Shown: positions 38,301-50,217, numbered from the stretch's first letter. The stretch: 64,000 nt of DNA from JAOUJD01 sp963841815 (GCA_963841815.1 CAWJEE010000011.1:186001-250000); one strand, 5' to 3'. Translations and numbers: made by a program. Notes: generated from the letters alone by a model not told the origin.

Positions 38301-39070
38301 CCAAGCTGCCGGTGCTGCTCGCGGTGTCGCTGCTGAAGAACACGCGCGGCGAGATCGACATCAACCTGCCGATCTCCGGGTCGCTGGACGACCCGAAGTT
38401 CTCGGTCGGCGGAATCATCGTGCAGGTGATCGTCAACCTGCTGGCGAAGGTCGTCACCGCGCCGTTCGCGCTGCTGGCATCGGCGTTCGGAGGCGGCGAG
38501 GAACTCGGCTACGTCGAGTTCGCGCCAGGTGCCGCGACGCTGGGCGCCGCCCAGCTTCAGCGCCTGGACACGCTGGCCAAGGCGCTGAACGACCGCCCCG
38601 GGCTGAAGCTGGACATCATCGGCCGCGTCGAGCCGACCAGCCGACGCCGACGGCGTGCGCCGCGCGAAGTACGAATCGAAGCTGCGCGCCGCGAAGGTGC
38701 GCCAGCTCACGCGCGGCGGCGGCGATTCCGTCGATCCGAGCAAGGTCACGATCAGCGACCAGGAGCGCCCGGCGCTGATCTGCCGCCGTGTACTCGGACG
38801 AGAAGATCCCGGACAAGCCGCGCAACGTGATCGGCATCGCGAAGACGATTCCCGGCGCCGGAGATGGAGCAGCTGATCCTGAAGAACCTCACCGCCACGC
38901 CCGACGACCTGCGCGCGCTCGCCAGCGCGCGCGCGGCCGCCGTGCGCGACCACCTCGAACATACCGGCAAGGTGCCCCGCGACCGACTGTTCCTCGTGGA
39001 GCCGAAGCTGACCGCCGAGGGCATCAAGGACAAGGGAGCGCCCACGCGGGTTGATTTCTCGCTGAAGTGA
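35378..39070 (+). CDS. DUF748-containing AsmA-like giant envelope protein, many frameshifts as assembled
   Basis: One protein of about 1230 residues can be reassembled across frames. N-terminus: one membrane helix (about 11-35), then SRELGRTVRVEDVSANPY, the AsmA/DUF748 opening. Repeats of beta-rich segments follow (VDGLTVNVVRLDPQRFNFSD, NIEVRDSAVNFDD), a proline-rich linker near 37790, FVNFTDNFIKPNYTAN-like, DLPRMTPYSAKYAGYPILKG and KLPVLLAVSLLKNTRGEIDI, then an OmpA-like C-terminus (LGYVEFAPG, DKGAPTRVDFSLK). Breaks lie near 36275, 36537, 36720, 36850, 37085, 37150, 38640, 38785 and 38860. Such proteins are thought to aid lipid transport or outer-membrane assembly. Confidence 0.78.
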
Positions 39071-39097
39071 CCCATGTGGGACAATGAACACCTCTTT

Positions 39098-39461
39098 GGG
39101 GGCGACCTGGCTTCGACGCGGGTTGTGAAGAACCTCAGGGCATGCCGAGGACCAGTGACCTCGTAAATCCATCTGGAACACACATAAACGCCAACGACGA
39201 GCGTTTTGCTCTAGCCGCTTAATACCGGCTGGACGCTGCACTAGCTGGCCCCTGGGCTAGGTCGGGCAACCGACAGCAGCGCCATTTACAGAGGCTGGAT
39301 GCCGGTGGAGTCATGACGGCGGCATCGAGATCAAGTGACTGGCTGCGCGTCGGCCTGCCGATCGGCTAAGCGCGCGGTGAGACTCAAATAGACCGGCTAC
39401 GCATGTAGAACTGGGTTTGGATCATTCGCGGACGCGGGTTCGATTCCCGCCGCCTCCACCA
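39098..39461 (+). ncRNA. ssrA: Transfer-messenger RNA (tmRNA)
   Basis: One-piece tmRNA of 364 nt. The 5' end GGGGGCGACC pairs with CGCCTCC before ACCA at the 3' end, giving the tRNA-Ala identity pair G3-U70. The T-arm GCGGGTTCGATTCCCGC is intact. The tag reading frame is 39190-39222 and codes ANDERFALAA, ending TAA, with the usual AL(A)A degradation signal. CCA is encoded. It starts 28 bp after the DUF748 stop; a possible -10 (GACAAT, 39080-39085) lies just upstream. Confidence 0.96.
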
Positions 39462-39736
39462 ATCAACCTGCCCCGACTTCACTCGGTTGGGGACCATTCA
39501 CTCATCTCGCGCCAGATCCGTGCCTTGCAGCGGGCTGCTGCGCACGTCTGCGCCGGGAGCTTGCGAGATCGCCGCGTCGTCAGGCCGACGACATGAGTGG
39601 CCCGAAGCGCCAGGCCGGGCGGTCACGCATGAGTGACCAAACCTATCGGTCCGATCGACACAAGGAATTGGCCCGACGGTCGCGGCCGAAACTACATTCG
39701 CGACTGGCCGCAACCGATCACGAAGAGGAGCAAGCC

Positions 39737-41947
<2,211 letters not shown>

Positions 41948-42022
41948 TCGCGGATGAAGGCCGCGGTCCGCACGCTCAGCCAGCGAGCAAGGCTGACGGC
42001 ACGCGCCAGCCTCCAGAACCAC

Positions 42023-42043
42023 AAAGGGCCCCTCGGGGCCCTT
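42023..42043. terminator. Hairpin between katG and rhlE, likely bidirectional terminator
   Basis: AAAGGGCCCC-T-CGGGGCCCTTT: a 9-10-bp GC stem with A/T flanks, between the two convergent genes. No long T-run follows on either strand, so strength is uncertain. Confidence 0.5.
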
Positions 42044-42074
42044 TGCATTGCGTGCGCGGAAAACGCGGAAGCCG

Positions 42075-43534
42075 CTACTTCTTCCTGCCACCCAGCAGCG
42101 CAGACACCCGACCTGCCGGGCGACGCTCGGCTCGGTGGGCTCTGAATCCGCCGCTTTCACATCTTCGCCGACGGCTGCGTCGGTGGCACTCGCCTCATAC
42201 GGCTTCGAGAAGAAGTCGTCCACGGGCGGCCTGGGTGCCGGCCGGCTCGGTGCGCTGCTGCGGGTACTGCGATCGCCGCGGTCGCCACGTCGCGTCCTTC
42301 GCCACGATCACGCGTCTCGCCACGGTCCCGGCCCTCGCCCCGGTCGCGTTCCGGGCGTTGCCGCGGCCGCTCGACTCCGGTCAGCGTGCGGACCTCGAAC
42401 TGCTGCTTCGTCAGCCGCTCGATCCCCGCCACGGCGCGATCGTCCGATCCGGTCATCAGCATGATGGTCAGGCCGCTCGCGCCGGCGCGGCCCGTGCGTC
42501 CGATGCGGTGCACGTAGTCCTCGGACTGGAACGGCACGTCGTAGTTGATGACGACCGGCAGTTCGACGATGTCGAGTCCCCGCGCCGCGACGTCGGTGGC
42601 GACGAGCACCTCGATCGTGCCGTTCTTGAAGCCCTCGAGCGCCTTCATGCGCTCGTCCTGCGTCTTGTCGCCGTGGATCGCGTCCGCGTTCACGCCTGCC
42701 TTCTGCAGTTGCCGCGCGAGGCGGCGGCATTCGATCTTCGCGTTGACGAATACCAGCACCTGGGTCAGGCGGCCACCATCGGGCCCACGCGTGCGCAGGA
42801 TCTCGAGCAGCGCATCGGTCTTCTCCGATTCGTGCAGCTTGTAGACCTCCTGCTTGACGTTCTCCGCGGTCGCGTTGCGGCTGCGCGGTTTCGATCAACT
42901 GCGGGCTGCGCAGGAAGTTGGCGGCGAGCTTCTTGATTTCCTCGGAGAACGTCGCCGAGAACATCAGGCTCTGGCGCTCCTTCGGCAGCAGGTTCAGGAT
43001 CCGCGAGATGTCGGGCAGGAAGCCCATGTCGAGCATGCGGTCCGCCTCGTCGAGCACGACGATCTGCACCTGCGACAGGTTGGTGTTCTTCTGCTCGATG
43101 TGATCGAGCAGCCGCCCCGGCGTGGCGATCACCACCTCGCATCCGCGGCGCAGGGCCTCGGTCTGCGGTTTCATGTCGACGCCGCCGTAGACAACCGCGA
43201 CGCGCAGCGGCGACTTCGACGCGTACTTCTTCATGTTTTCCGCGGTCTGGTCGGCCAGTTCGCGGGTGGGCTCGAGGATGAGTCCGCGGACCGGGTGACG
43301 CGCGGGCGACATGCTGGCGTTGGCGTGCACCATCAACCGCTGCAGCATCGGCAGGCCGAAGCCCGCCGTCTTGCCGGTGCCGGTCTGGGCCGCGCCCATC
43401 ACGTCGCCACCGCGCAGCACCACCGGAATCGCCTTCGCCTGGATCGGCGTCGGCGTCGTGTAACCCATCTCGGTGATCGCAGCGAGCAGCTGCGGGTCGA
43501 GGCCGAAGTGCGTGAAGTCTTTTGGGTCGGACAT
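42075..43534 (-). CDS. rhlE: DEAD-box ATP-dependent RNA helicase, RhlE type, frameshifted as assembled
   Basis: RNA unwinding in ribosome assembly or RNA decay. From ATG 43534: FTHFGLDPQLLAAITEMGY (Q motif), AQTGTGKT (I), PTRELADQ (Ia), TPGRLLDHI, VLDEADRMLD (II, DEAD), FSATF (III). After a break near 42885 come VFVNAKIECRRLARQL, ATDVAARGLDI and HRIGRTGRAG (VI). The Arg/Asp/Gly-rich tail (ERDRGEGRDRGETRDRG) then breaks near 42250 and 42115; in the right frames it ends VSALLGGRKK with stop at 42075, a usual RhlE end. The helicase core is complete. Confidence 0.85.
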
Positions 43535-43590
43535 TAGGAAGCGGCCGGGCCACGCCTGGCGGGCGCGGCCCGGTTCTATTCGAAGGGGGG

Positions 43591-43669
43591 TGGTGGGCCC
43601 CCCGGGAGTCGAACCCGGCACCGACGGATTATGAGTCCGCTGCTCTAACCAAGCATGAGCTAGAGGCCC
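43591..43669 (-). tRNA. tRNA-Ile2 (anticodon CAT, lysidine type), with an extra D-loop base
   Basis: 5' end at 43669. Acceptor GGGCCTC pairs with GGGGCCC before ACCA. The anticodon loop CTCATAA gives CAT; stem GCGGA/TCCGT. The T-arm CCGGG-TTCGACT-CCCGG is normal. The sequence CTCATAATC and the acceptor favour tRNA-Ile2 (C34 to lysidine) over tRNA-Met. The D-loop ATGCTTGGTTA has five bases between A14 and GG; dropping the T after A14 restores the normal loop, suggesting a one-base insertion. Located downstream of rpoD. Confidence 0.82.
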
Positions 43670-43685
43670 TCTGGGGTTCAAGACA

Positions 43686-45950
43686 TTACTCCAGGAAGCT
43701 CTTCAGCTTGTCGGAGCGGCTCGGGTGACGCAGCTTGCGCAGCGCCTTCGCCTCGATCTGGCGGATGCGCTCGCGCGTGACGTCGAATTGCTTGCCGACC
43801 TCCTCCAGCGTGTGGTCGGTCGACATCTCGATGCCGAAGCGCATGCGCAGCACCTTGGCTTCGCGCGGCGTCAGCGAGTCGAGCACGTCCTTCGTCACGC
43901 CGGACAGGCTGTTGTACTGGGCGGCGTCGACCGGCGCCACCGTCGAGGTGTCCTCGATGAAGTCGCCCAGGTGCGAGTCGTCGTCGTCGCCGATCGGCGT
44001 CTCCATGGAGATCGGCTCCTTCGCGATCTTCAGGATCTTCCGGATCTTGTCTTCCGGCATCTCCATCTTCACGGCGAGGGTGGCCGGGTCCGGCTCCTGG
44101 CCGGTCTCCTGCAGGATCTGGCGGCTGATCCGGTTCATCTTGTTGATCGTCTCGATCATGTGCACCGGAATGCGGATGGTGCGCGCCTGGTCGGCGATCG
44201 AGCGCGTGATGGCCTGGCGGATCCACCACGTGGCGTACGTCGAGAACTTGTAGCCGCGGCGGTATTCGAACTTGTCGACCGCCTTCATCAGGCCGATGTT
44301 GCCTTCCTGGATCAGGTCGAGGAACTGCAGGCCGCGGTTGGTGTACTTCTTCGCGATGGAGATCACGAGGCGCAGGTTGGCCTCGGTCATCTCGCGCTTG
44401 GCCTTGCGGGCCTTGGCCTCGCCGGTGGCCATTTGCTTGTAGACCTCGCGCAGGTCCTTCAGCGGCAGCACGACCCGCTTCTGCAGGTCGGACAGCTTGC
44501 CCTGCAGTTCCTGGATCGCCGGCAGGTTGCGGCGCAGCACCTCCGCGTACGGCTGGCCGGAGTCGGCCTCGCGCGCGGCCCAGCGGGTGTTGGTCTCGTG
44601 GCCCGGGAACGTCTTCAGGAAGTGCGTGCGCGGCATGCCGCACTTGTTCACGGCAATCTCGTAGATCTGCTTCTCGATCGAGCGCACCTCGTCGACCTGC
44701 CGGCGCAGCGTGTCCGACAACCGCTCGACCATCTTGGCTGTGAAGCGCAGGCTCATCAGCTCGTCGAGGATCTTCTGCTGCGACTTCAGGTAGCCGGGCG
44801 ACTTGTAGCCTTCCTTCTCGAACGAGACGCGCATCTTCTCGAACAGCTTCGCGACGCGGTCGAACTTGTCGAGCGCGCGGACCTTCAGCTCGTCGAGCTG
44901 CGCGGCGGTCATGCCCGACGCGCCGATGTCGGTCGTCTCTTCGCCTTCCTCGTCCTCGTCGTCGCCGCCGGCGGTCGGGAAGTCCTCCGCGGTCGGGTCC
45001 ATCAGGCCGTCGACCACCTCGTCGATCGGGATCTCGCTCGCGCGGATCCGCTCGCCGTGCGCCAGGATCTCGGCGATCGTGGTCGGGCACGCGGAAACCG
45101 CCATCACCATGTGCTTCAGGCCGTCTTCGATGCGCTTCGCGATCTCGATCTCACCCTCGCGCGTCAGCAGCTCGACCGAGCCCATCTCGCGCATGTACAT
45201 GCGGACCGGGTCGGTCGTGCGGCCGAACTCGGCGTCCACGGTCGTCAGCGCCGCCTCGGCCTCTTCCTCGACGTCGTCGTCGTTGGTCGCGGCCGGGACG
45301 TTCTCGTTCATCAGCAGCGTCTCGGCGTCCGGGGCCTGGTCGAAGACCTGGATGCCCATGTCGCCGAACGTGCTGATGATCGAGTCGATCGCCTCGGCGT
45401 CGACCAGGTTGTCGGGCAGGTGGTCGTTGATCTCGGCGTAGGTCAGGAAGCCGCGCTCCTTGCCGAGCTTGATCAGCGCCTTCAGCTTGTTGCGGCGGGC
45501 CTCGAGGTCTTCCTCGGTGCCGTGGTAGCTGCGCTCGAGCGCTTCCTTCAGCGCCTTTTCCTTGGCCCGGCGATCCTTGGCGCGCAGCTTCGTCGCGCTC
45601 ATCTTCTCGACGATCTGCACGCTCGGGTCGGCGGCATCGTCACCGGCCTCCGGCACGGCGGCATCGCCGCCCATCAGTTGCTCTTCGGTCTGCTTCGGCT
45701 TGCGGCCGGGACGACCGCGCGGCGCGGACGGGGCGGGCGGAACGGCGGCCTTCGGGGGGATCACCTTCGCGTCCACCGGCGCGACCTTGCCGTTGCCCTT
45801 GAGCGGAGCCTTCACGGCCGCAGCCTTGGACGCCGGAGCCTTGATCGGGGCGGCCTTCGCCTCGACCTTGATCGGTGGCTTCTTCGCGGCCTTGCCCGCG
45901 GTGCTCGTCGAGCCCTTCGCCTTCACCACCGTTGTCTTCTTCGTCACCAT
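43686..45950 (-). CDS. rpoD: RNA polymerase primary sigma factor (sigma-70)
   Basis: Housekeeping sigma factor. The 754-residue product has a Lys/Ala/Pro-rich N-terminal extension (about 1-75), region 1.1 and 1.2 (DPVRMYMREMG), an acidic non-conserved insert (GGDDEDEEGEETTD), region 2 (RLVISIAKKYTNRGLQFLDL, STYATWWIRQAI), region 3 (IPVHMIETINK) and region 4.2 (TLEEVGKQFDVTRERIRQIE). ATG at 45950 has AGGATGAG upstream. Typical of Burkholderiales. It ends the rpsU-yqeY-dnaG-rpoD run. Confidence 0.97.
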   Translation of the reverse strand: MVTKKTTVVKAKGSTSTAGKAAKKPPIKVEAKAAPIKAPASKAAAVKAPLKGNGKVAPVDAKVIPPKAAVPPAPSAPRGRPGRKPKQTEEQLMGGDAAVPEAGDDAADPSVQIVEKMSATKLRAKDRRAKEKALKEALERSYHGTEEDLEARRNKLKALIKLGKERGFLTYAEINDHLPDNLVDAEAIDSIISTFGDMGIQVFDQAPDAETLLMNENVPAATNDDDVEEEAEAALTTVDAEFGRTTDPVRMYMREMGSVELLTREGEIEIAKRIEDGLKHMVMAVSACPTTIAEILAHGERIRASEIPIDEVVDGLMDPTAEDFPTAGGDDEDEEGEETTDIGASGMTAAQLDELKVRALDKFDRVAKLFEKMRVSFEKEGYKSPGYLKSQQKILDELMSLRFTAKMVERLSDTLRRQVDEVRSIEKQIYEIAVNKCGMPRTHFLKTFPGHETNTRWAAREADSGQPYAEVLRRNLPAIQELQGKLSDLQKRVVLPLKDLREVYKQMATGEAKARKAKREMTEANLRLVISIAKKYTNRGLQFLDLIQEGNIGLMKAVDKFEYRRGYKFSTYATWWIRQAITRSIADQARTIRIPVHMIETINKMNRISRQILQETGQEPDPATLAVKMEMPEDKIRKILKIAKEPISMETPIGDDDDSHLGDFIEDTSTVAPVDAAQYNSLSGVTKDVLDSLTPREAKVLRMRFGIEMSTDHTLEEVGKQFDVTRERIRQIEAKALRKLRHPSRSDKLKSFLE

Positions 45951-46407
45951 CGTCTCATCCTGTTCGGGACGCGCTGCGCGTGCACGTCGCCATTCACACT
46001 GCTGCTCGGTCATGCAGCGACCGCTGCGCCCGGGAGGCGCGAGTCGAACGCTGCAAGGACATCATTGGGTTCATTTACGTCTTCTCAACGGCACCGGGAC
46101 CGCGCTCGGGCAAGCCCGCTCCGGCGGCAAATCGAGAATGCATCGCAGTGCGCGTGCGGGACGGCGATCCCGCGTCGAACAGGCGTCGAATCAATCGATC
46201 GCGCCTCATTGGCTTGCGCTGTCACGATGAACTGCCACTACGCGCCACCGATCTTCACGCGATCTCCTGGGCGCCAGCGCTTCGTGTCGCTTGCCGTGCT
46301 CACTTCGTGCTAGTTGCATGCTACGGCAGGAACGAAACCGCTGAAAATTCAACAGTATAGCAGATGAGTACCGTCGCACCTGGAAAAAGTTCCCGAACCG
46401 GACAGAC
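45951..46407. other. 457-bp gap between dnaG and rpoD
   Basis: No gene seen on either strand. It probably holds the rpoD promoter and leader. No hairpin with a T-run was noticed. Confidence 0.6.
46354..46362 (-). promoter_or_regulatory. Possible extended -10 promoter for rpoD
   Basis: On the minus strand TGC TATACT (5 of 6 for the -10 plus TGn). No good -35 lies 16-18 bp upstream (AGGTGC region). The start point would be near 46347, giving a leader of about 400 nt to the rpoD ATG. Confidence 0.4.
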
Positions 46408-48192
46408 TTACCGGTGCGGGTTTTCGGGGGCCTCCGACCGCGCGCGGAGATACGCCTGGTCGGCGACGCGATAGGCCTCGAGTGCCTCCGGCGACAGGTC
46501 CTGCTGATAGACGTTCAGGCGTTCCGAGCGCACCCGCTCGAGCCGGCGCAGGCGCATCTTTCCGAACGCCTCGGCGAGGATCTGCCGGGCCGTCTCGACG
46601 TCGGTCTCCAGTTCCATTTCCTGCGCGGCCAGGGCTCGATACGCGTTCGCGTGCTCGCTCTCGGCAAGCAGTTCCATCAGGGCGCCGTGGCTCAGCGCGC
46701 TTGCCGCGCCCGGGTCTTGTCCGACCGACGCGTTCGACACCTCGATGATCTCGCGGTCTACCGGGTCCTCGCCGGCGCCGTGCTCCTCGGTCACCATGTC
46801 GAGGAACTCAGCGGCGAGCTGGGGATGCACCAGCAGCTGCTGCAGCACGCGGCGCTTGAGATCGTCGACGTCCATGTGCCGCGTGCGCCGTGCCATCGGC
46901 GCCGGGCGGCTCGGTGCCGCACGCCGCAGGCCGAACAGCGATGCGACCTCATCGGCTGGCAGGCGCGCTGCATCGGCCAGTTCCCTCAGCAGCTGCGCTC
47001 GCATCGCACCAGGCGCCATCGCGAGCAGCAGCGGCTTCGCGGCCGCCACCAGCGCGGCGCGATCCTCGGCGGTGCCTAGCGAGCTCCCGCCCGCCAGCGC
47101 ACGGACAAAGAACCGGGACAGCGGCAGCGCGTGCTCGAGTTCCCCCTCGAAGCCCTGCTTGCCGTGCGCCTTGATCAAGCTATCCGGGTCCTCGCCCTCG
47201 GGCAGCAGCAGGAAGCTCGCGCGCTTGGTATCGGCGATGACAGGCAGCGTGGCCTCGAGCGCACGCCGCGCCGCCTTGCGGCCGGCGGCATCGCCGTCGA
47301 AGGCGAAGACGACATGGTCGGTGATCCGCAGCAGCGCGCTCACGTGCGCCCCGGTGATCGCCGTGCCGAGCGCCGCCACGGACTCGCCGAAACCCGCCTG
47401 CGCGAGCTGGATCACGTCCATGTAACCCTCGACGACGATGGCGCGGCCCGCCTGCCGGATGGCATCGCGCCCCTCGTGCAAACCGTAGAGTTCCTGTCCC
47501 TTGTGGAAGACCGGCGTCTCCGGCGAGTTCAGGTACTTCGGCTCGCCGGCGCCCATGATCCGCGCGCCGAAGCCGATGACCTGGCCGCGCGGATTGCGAA
47601 TCGGGAACATGATCCGGCCACGAAACCGATCGTACCGCTTGCCCTCGTCCGAGATGACGAGTCCCGCTTCCGCAAGACGCGGGTCATCGTAGTCTTCAAA
47701 GGCCGCGCGCAGCGGCTGCCACGCATCCGGAGCGAAGCCGAGCGCGAAGCGCGCGGCGGTCTGTCCGGTCAGGCCGCGTGCCTTCAGGTACTCGACCGCC
47801 GCCTCGCTGGTCTTCAGCTGCTTGCGGTAGAACTCCGCCGCTTGCGACAGCATCTCGGTGAGCGCACGCGTCTTCGACTGCACCTCGCCTGCGCGCGGGG
47901 ACTCCTCTGGAACCTGCATTCCCGCCATCTGCGCGAGTTCGCGGATGGCGTCCACGTAACCGAGGCCGCGGTGCTCCATCAGGAAGCCGATCGCGCTGCC
48001 ATGCGCGCCGCATCCGAAACAGTGGAAGAACTGCTTCGACGGGCTGACCGTGAACGACGGCGTCTTCTCGCCGTGGAAGGGACAGAGCCCGAGCAGGTTC
48101 TGCCCGGCCTTCTTCAACTGGACGTAGCGTCCGACGACATCGGCGATGTCGACGCGCGCGAGCAGGTCCTGGATGAAGCCCTGGGGAATCAT
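46408..48192 (-). CDS. dnaG: DNA primase
   Basis: Makes RNA primers at the replication fork. The 594-residue product has the CHC2 zinc finger (Cys37, His40 in CPFHGEKTPSF; Cys58 and Cys61 in HCFGCGAHG), the TOPRIM core with VVEGYMDVI and FAFDGDAAGRKAA, and a C-terminal helicase-interaction domain (about 430-594). ATG at 48192 (MIPQGFIQDLLARVDI) matches the family N-terminus. Sits between yqeY and rpoD as in the macromolecular synthesis operon. Confidence 0.97.
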   Translation of the reverse strand: MIPQGFIQDLLARVDIADVVGRYVQLKKAGQNLLGLCPFHGEKTPSFTVSPSKQFFHCFGCGAHGSAIGFLMEHRGLGYVDAIRELAQMAGMQVPEESPRAGEVQSKTRALTEMLSQAAEFYRKQLKTSEAAVEYLKARGLTGQTAARFALGFAPDAWQPLRAAFEDYDDPRLAEAGLVISDEGKRYDRFRGRIMFPIRNPRGQVIGFGARIMGAGEPKYLNSPETPVFHKGQELYGLHEGRDAIRQAGRAIVVEGYMDVIQLAQAGFGESVAALGTAITGAHVSALLRITDHVVFAFDGDAAGRKAARRALEATLPVIADTKRASFLLLPEGEDPDSLIKAHGKQGFEGELEHALPLSRFFVRALAGGSSLGTAEDRAALVAAAKPLLLAMAPGAMRAQLLRELADAARLPADEVASLFGLRRAAPSRPAPMARRTRHMDVDDLKRRVLQQLLVHPQLAAEFLDMVTEEHGAGEDPVDREIIEVSNASVGQDPGAASALSHGALMELLAESEHANAYRALAAQEMELETDVETARQILAEAFGKMRLRRLERVRSERLNVYQQDLSPEALEAYRVADQAYLRARSEAPENPHR

Positions 48193-48310
48193 GATGGTCG
48201 ACGAAAGTGTACGCACCGCCCTTGCCGGTGCGCGCGCACGCGGACCGACTCAATCGACAGGGCGCGCGTCGGCGCTGCGCCGCGACGAACGGGCAGCCCT
48301 CCGGCCAGCG

Positions 48311-48754
48311 TCACGCCAGGCGCTGCTTCACCAGCGCGGAGGCTTTGCCCATGTCGGCCCGGCCGGCGATGCGCGGCTTCAGGACCGCCATGACCTTGCC
48401 CATGCCCTGCGGGCCGGCGGCTCCGGACTCGGCGATGGCCACGTCGATTGCAGCAGCGAGCTCGGCCTCCGACATCTGCTCCGGCAGGTAGCCGGACAGC
48501 AGATCGAGTTCGGCCGTCTCCTTGTCGACCAGGTCCGTGCGGCCCGCCTTCGCGAACTGCTCGATCGAGTCCTTGCGCTGCTTGATCAGCTTCTCGACGA
48601 TGCCGAGCACCGCCGCGTCGTCGGCAACGATGCGCTCGTCGACTTCCTTCTGCTTGATCGCCGCCTGCAGCATGCGTATGGCGGACAGGCGCGCAGCGTC
48701 CCTGGCACGCATTGCCGCCTTCATGTCCTCGGTGATCCGGTCCTTCAGGCTCAC
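48311..48754 (-). CDS. yqeY: GatB/YqeY domain protein
   Basis: A 147-residue helical protein with the YqeY signature KDRITEDMKAAMRARD, LSAIRMLQAAIKQKE, LDLLSGYLPEQMSEAEL and GKVMAVLKPR. It is related to the tRNA-binding tail of GatB; its role is not settled. GTG at 48754 is preceded by a near-perfect GAGGAGGT, which decides this start. Lies between rpsU and dnaG, the usual betaproteobacterial place. Confidence 0.93.
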   Translation of the reverse strand: MSLKDRITEDMKAAMRARDAARLSAIRMLQAAIKQKEVDERIVADDAAVLGIVEKLIKQRKDSIEQFAKAGRTDLVDKETAELDLLSGYLPEQMSEAELAAAIDVAIAESGAAGPQGMGKVMAVLKPRIAGRADMGKASALVKQRLA

Positions 48755-48786
48755 GTGAACCTCCTCAAGATGTTCTCCACAAAGCG

Positions 48787-48808
48787 AAAGCGCGCCCGTA
48801 GGCGCGCT
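48787..48808 (-). terminator. Weak terminator/attenuator hairpin between rpsU and yqeY
   Basis: AAGCGCGCC-TACG-GGCGCGCTT on the minus strand, a 9-bp stem with a 4-nt loop, then TTCGCTTTG. The T-run is poor; it may reduce read-through from rpsU into yqeY-dnaG. Confidence 0.45.
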
Positions 48809-48832
48809 TGGTGTGCCGGTAACCCTGCTCTA

Positions 48833-49045
48833 CTAGTACATCTTCTTCGGCAGCATCTGGCTGCGCAGGCGCTTGAAGTGGCGCTTGATCGCAGCGGATT
48901 TCTTGCGCTTGCGCTCGGCCGTCGGCTTTTCGTAGAACTCGCGCGCACGCAGCTCGGTCAGCAGACCGCTTTTTTCTATGGTGCGCTTGAAGCGGCGCAG
49001 GGCCACTTCGAAGGGTTCGTTTTCCTTGAGTCGGATGGTAGGCAT
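48833..49045 (-). CDS. rpsU: 30S ribosomal protein S21
   Basis: Small basic ribosomal protein. 70 residues: MPTIRLKENEPFEVALRRFK, then REFYEKPTAERKRKKSAAIK and KRLRSQMLPKKMY, full family length. ATG at 49045 has AGGA upstream. First gene of the leftward rpsU-yqeY-dnaG-rpoD set, divergent from tsaD. Confidence 0.97.
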   Translation of the reverse strand: MPTIRLKENEPFEVALRRFKRTIEKSGLLTELRAREFYEKPTAERKRKKSAAIKRHFKRLRSQMLPKKMY

Positions 49046-49183
49046 CTGGATCCTGAAATTGAGCGCCGGCACGGAGCTGTCGAGCCCGCAATTCTAGCCC
49101 GAAGCGAATTGGCGAGACAAGTCAAGGAATTAGGCCCCGACTGGCCCCGCGGCCGCGCCGGGACGCTCCCGTAAACTCGCCGG

Positions 49184-50215
49184 ATGCTGATCCTGGGCAT
49201 CGAGACCTCCTGCGACGAGACCGGGCTCGCCCTGCTCGACAGCGAGACCGGCCTGCTGGCCCACGCCCTGCACTCGCAGGTCGACATGCACATGGCCTAT
49301 GGAGGGGTGGTGCCGGAACTGGCCTCGCGGGACCATATACGGCGGGTCCTGCCGCTGCTGGACTCGGTCCTGGCAGACGCCGGGCGGACCCTCACCGATG
49401 TTGACGCCATCGCGGTCACGACCGGCCCTGGCCTGGCCGGGGCGCTTCTGGTCGGCGCGAGCATCGGCCACGCGCTGGGCTACGCCCTCGGCAAGCCGGT
49501 GCTGGACGTGCACCACCTGGAGGGTCACCTGCTCTCGCCCCTGCTCGCGCAACCCGCCCCACCCTTCCCGTTCGTGGCGCTCCTGGTCTCCGGGGGGCAC
49601 ACGCAACTGCTCGCAGTCCGGGGCTGGGGGCAGTACGAGCTGCTGGGTGAAACGCTGGACGACGCCGCCGGCGAGGCGTTCGACAAGACCGCCCAGTTGC
49701 TCGGACTCGGCTATCCAGGCGGTCCGGCCGTGTCGCGGGCTGCCGACTTCGGCACGCCGGACGCGATCAGGTTGCCCCGGCCGATGCTCCACAGCAACGA
49801 CCTCGCCTTCAGCTTCAGCGGCCTGAAGACTGCCGTGCTGACCGCGGTGAAGCGCGAAGGCGGCTCGAACGTCTGCGACCAGGCGCGCGCTGACATCGCG
49901 CGCGGCTTCGTCGACGCGATCGTCGACGTGTTGGCCGCGAAGGCGCTCCGCGCGCTCGAGCAGACGGGACTGGACACCCTGGTGGTCGCCGGTGGCGTCG
50001 GCGCGAACCGGCAACTGCGCGAACGCCTCGGGCAGGAAACCGCGGCCCGCGGCGCCACCGTCTACTTTCCACCACTGAACCTCTGCACCGACAACGGCGC
50101 GATGATCGCGCTGGCCGGGCTCGCCAAGCTGCGCCGCGTCGATCCGGCGGCGCTCGCACGGTCGATGTCGTTCTCGGTGCGACCGCGCTGGCTGCTCTCC
50201 GAAGCGACCGCCTGA
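49184..50215 (+). CDS. tsaD: tRNA N6-adenosine threonylcarbamoyltransferase
   Basis: Transfers threonylcarbamoyl to A37 of ANN-decoding tRNAs, with TsaB and TsaE. The 343-residue product has LGIETSCDETGLAL (start of the ASKHA fold), YGGVVPELASRDH, the metal site HHLEGH (His111, His115), LVSGGHTQL, DDAAGEAFDK and DNGAMIALAG. ATG at 49184. Its stop is 2 bp from the convergent plsY stop. Divergent tsaD/rpsU is a conserved arrangement. Confidence 0.97.
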   Translation: MLILGIETSCDETGLALLDSETGLLAHALHSQVDMHMAYGGVVPELASRDHIRRVLPLLDSVLADAGRTLTDVDAIAVTTGPGLAGALLVGASIGHALGYALGKPVLDVHHLEGHLLSPLLAQPAPPFPFVALLVSGGHTQLLAVRGWGQYELLGETLDDAAGEAFDKTAQLLGLGYPGGPAVSRAADFGTPDAIRLPRPMLHSNDLAFSFSGLKTAVLTAVKREGGSNVCDQARADIARGFVDAIVDVLAAKALRALEQTGLDTLVVAGGVGANRQLRERLGQETAARGATVYFPPLNLCTDNGAMIALAGLAKLRRVDPAALARSMSFSVRPRWLLSEATA

Positions 50216-50217
50216 CG

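Noticed and set aside
43591..43669. Calling the CAT tRNA an elongator tRNA-Met
   Set aside because: Acceptor GGGCC and loop CTCATAA in a GCGGA stem fit tRNA-Ile2 better, though isotype is not certain.
43725..46313. 862-residue rightward reading frame opposite rpoD
   Set aside because: Shadow of rpoD; no recognisable domain, no ribosome binding site.
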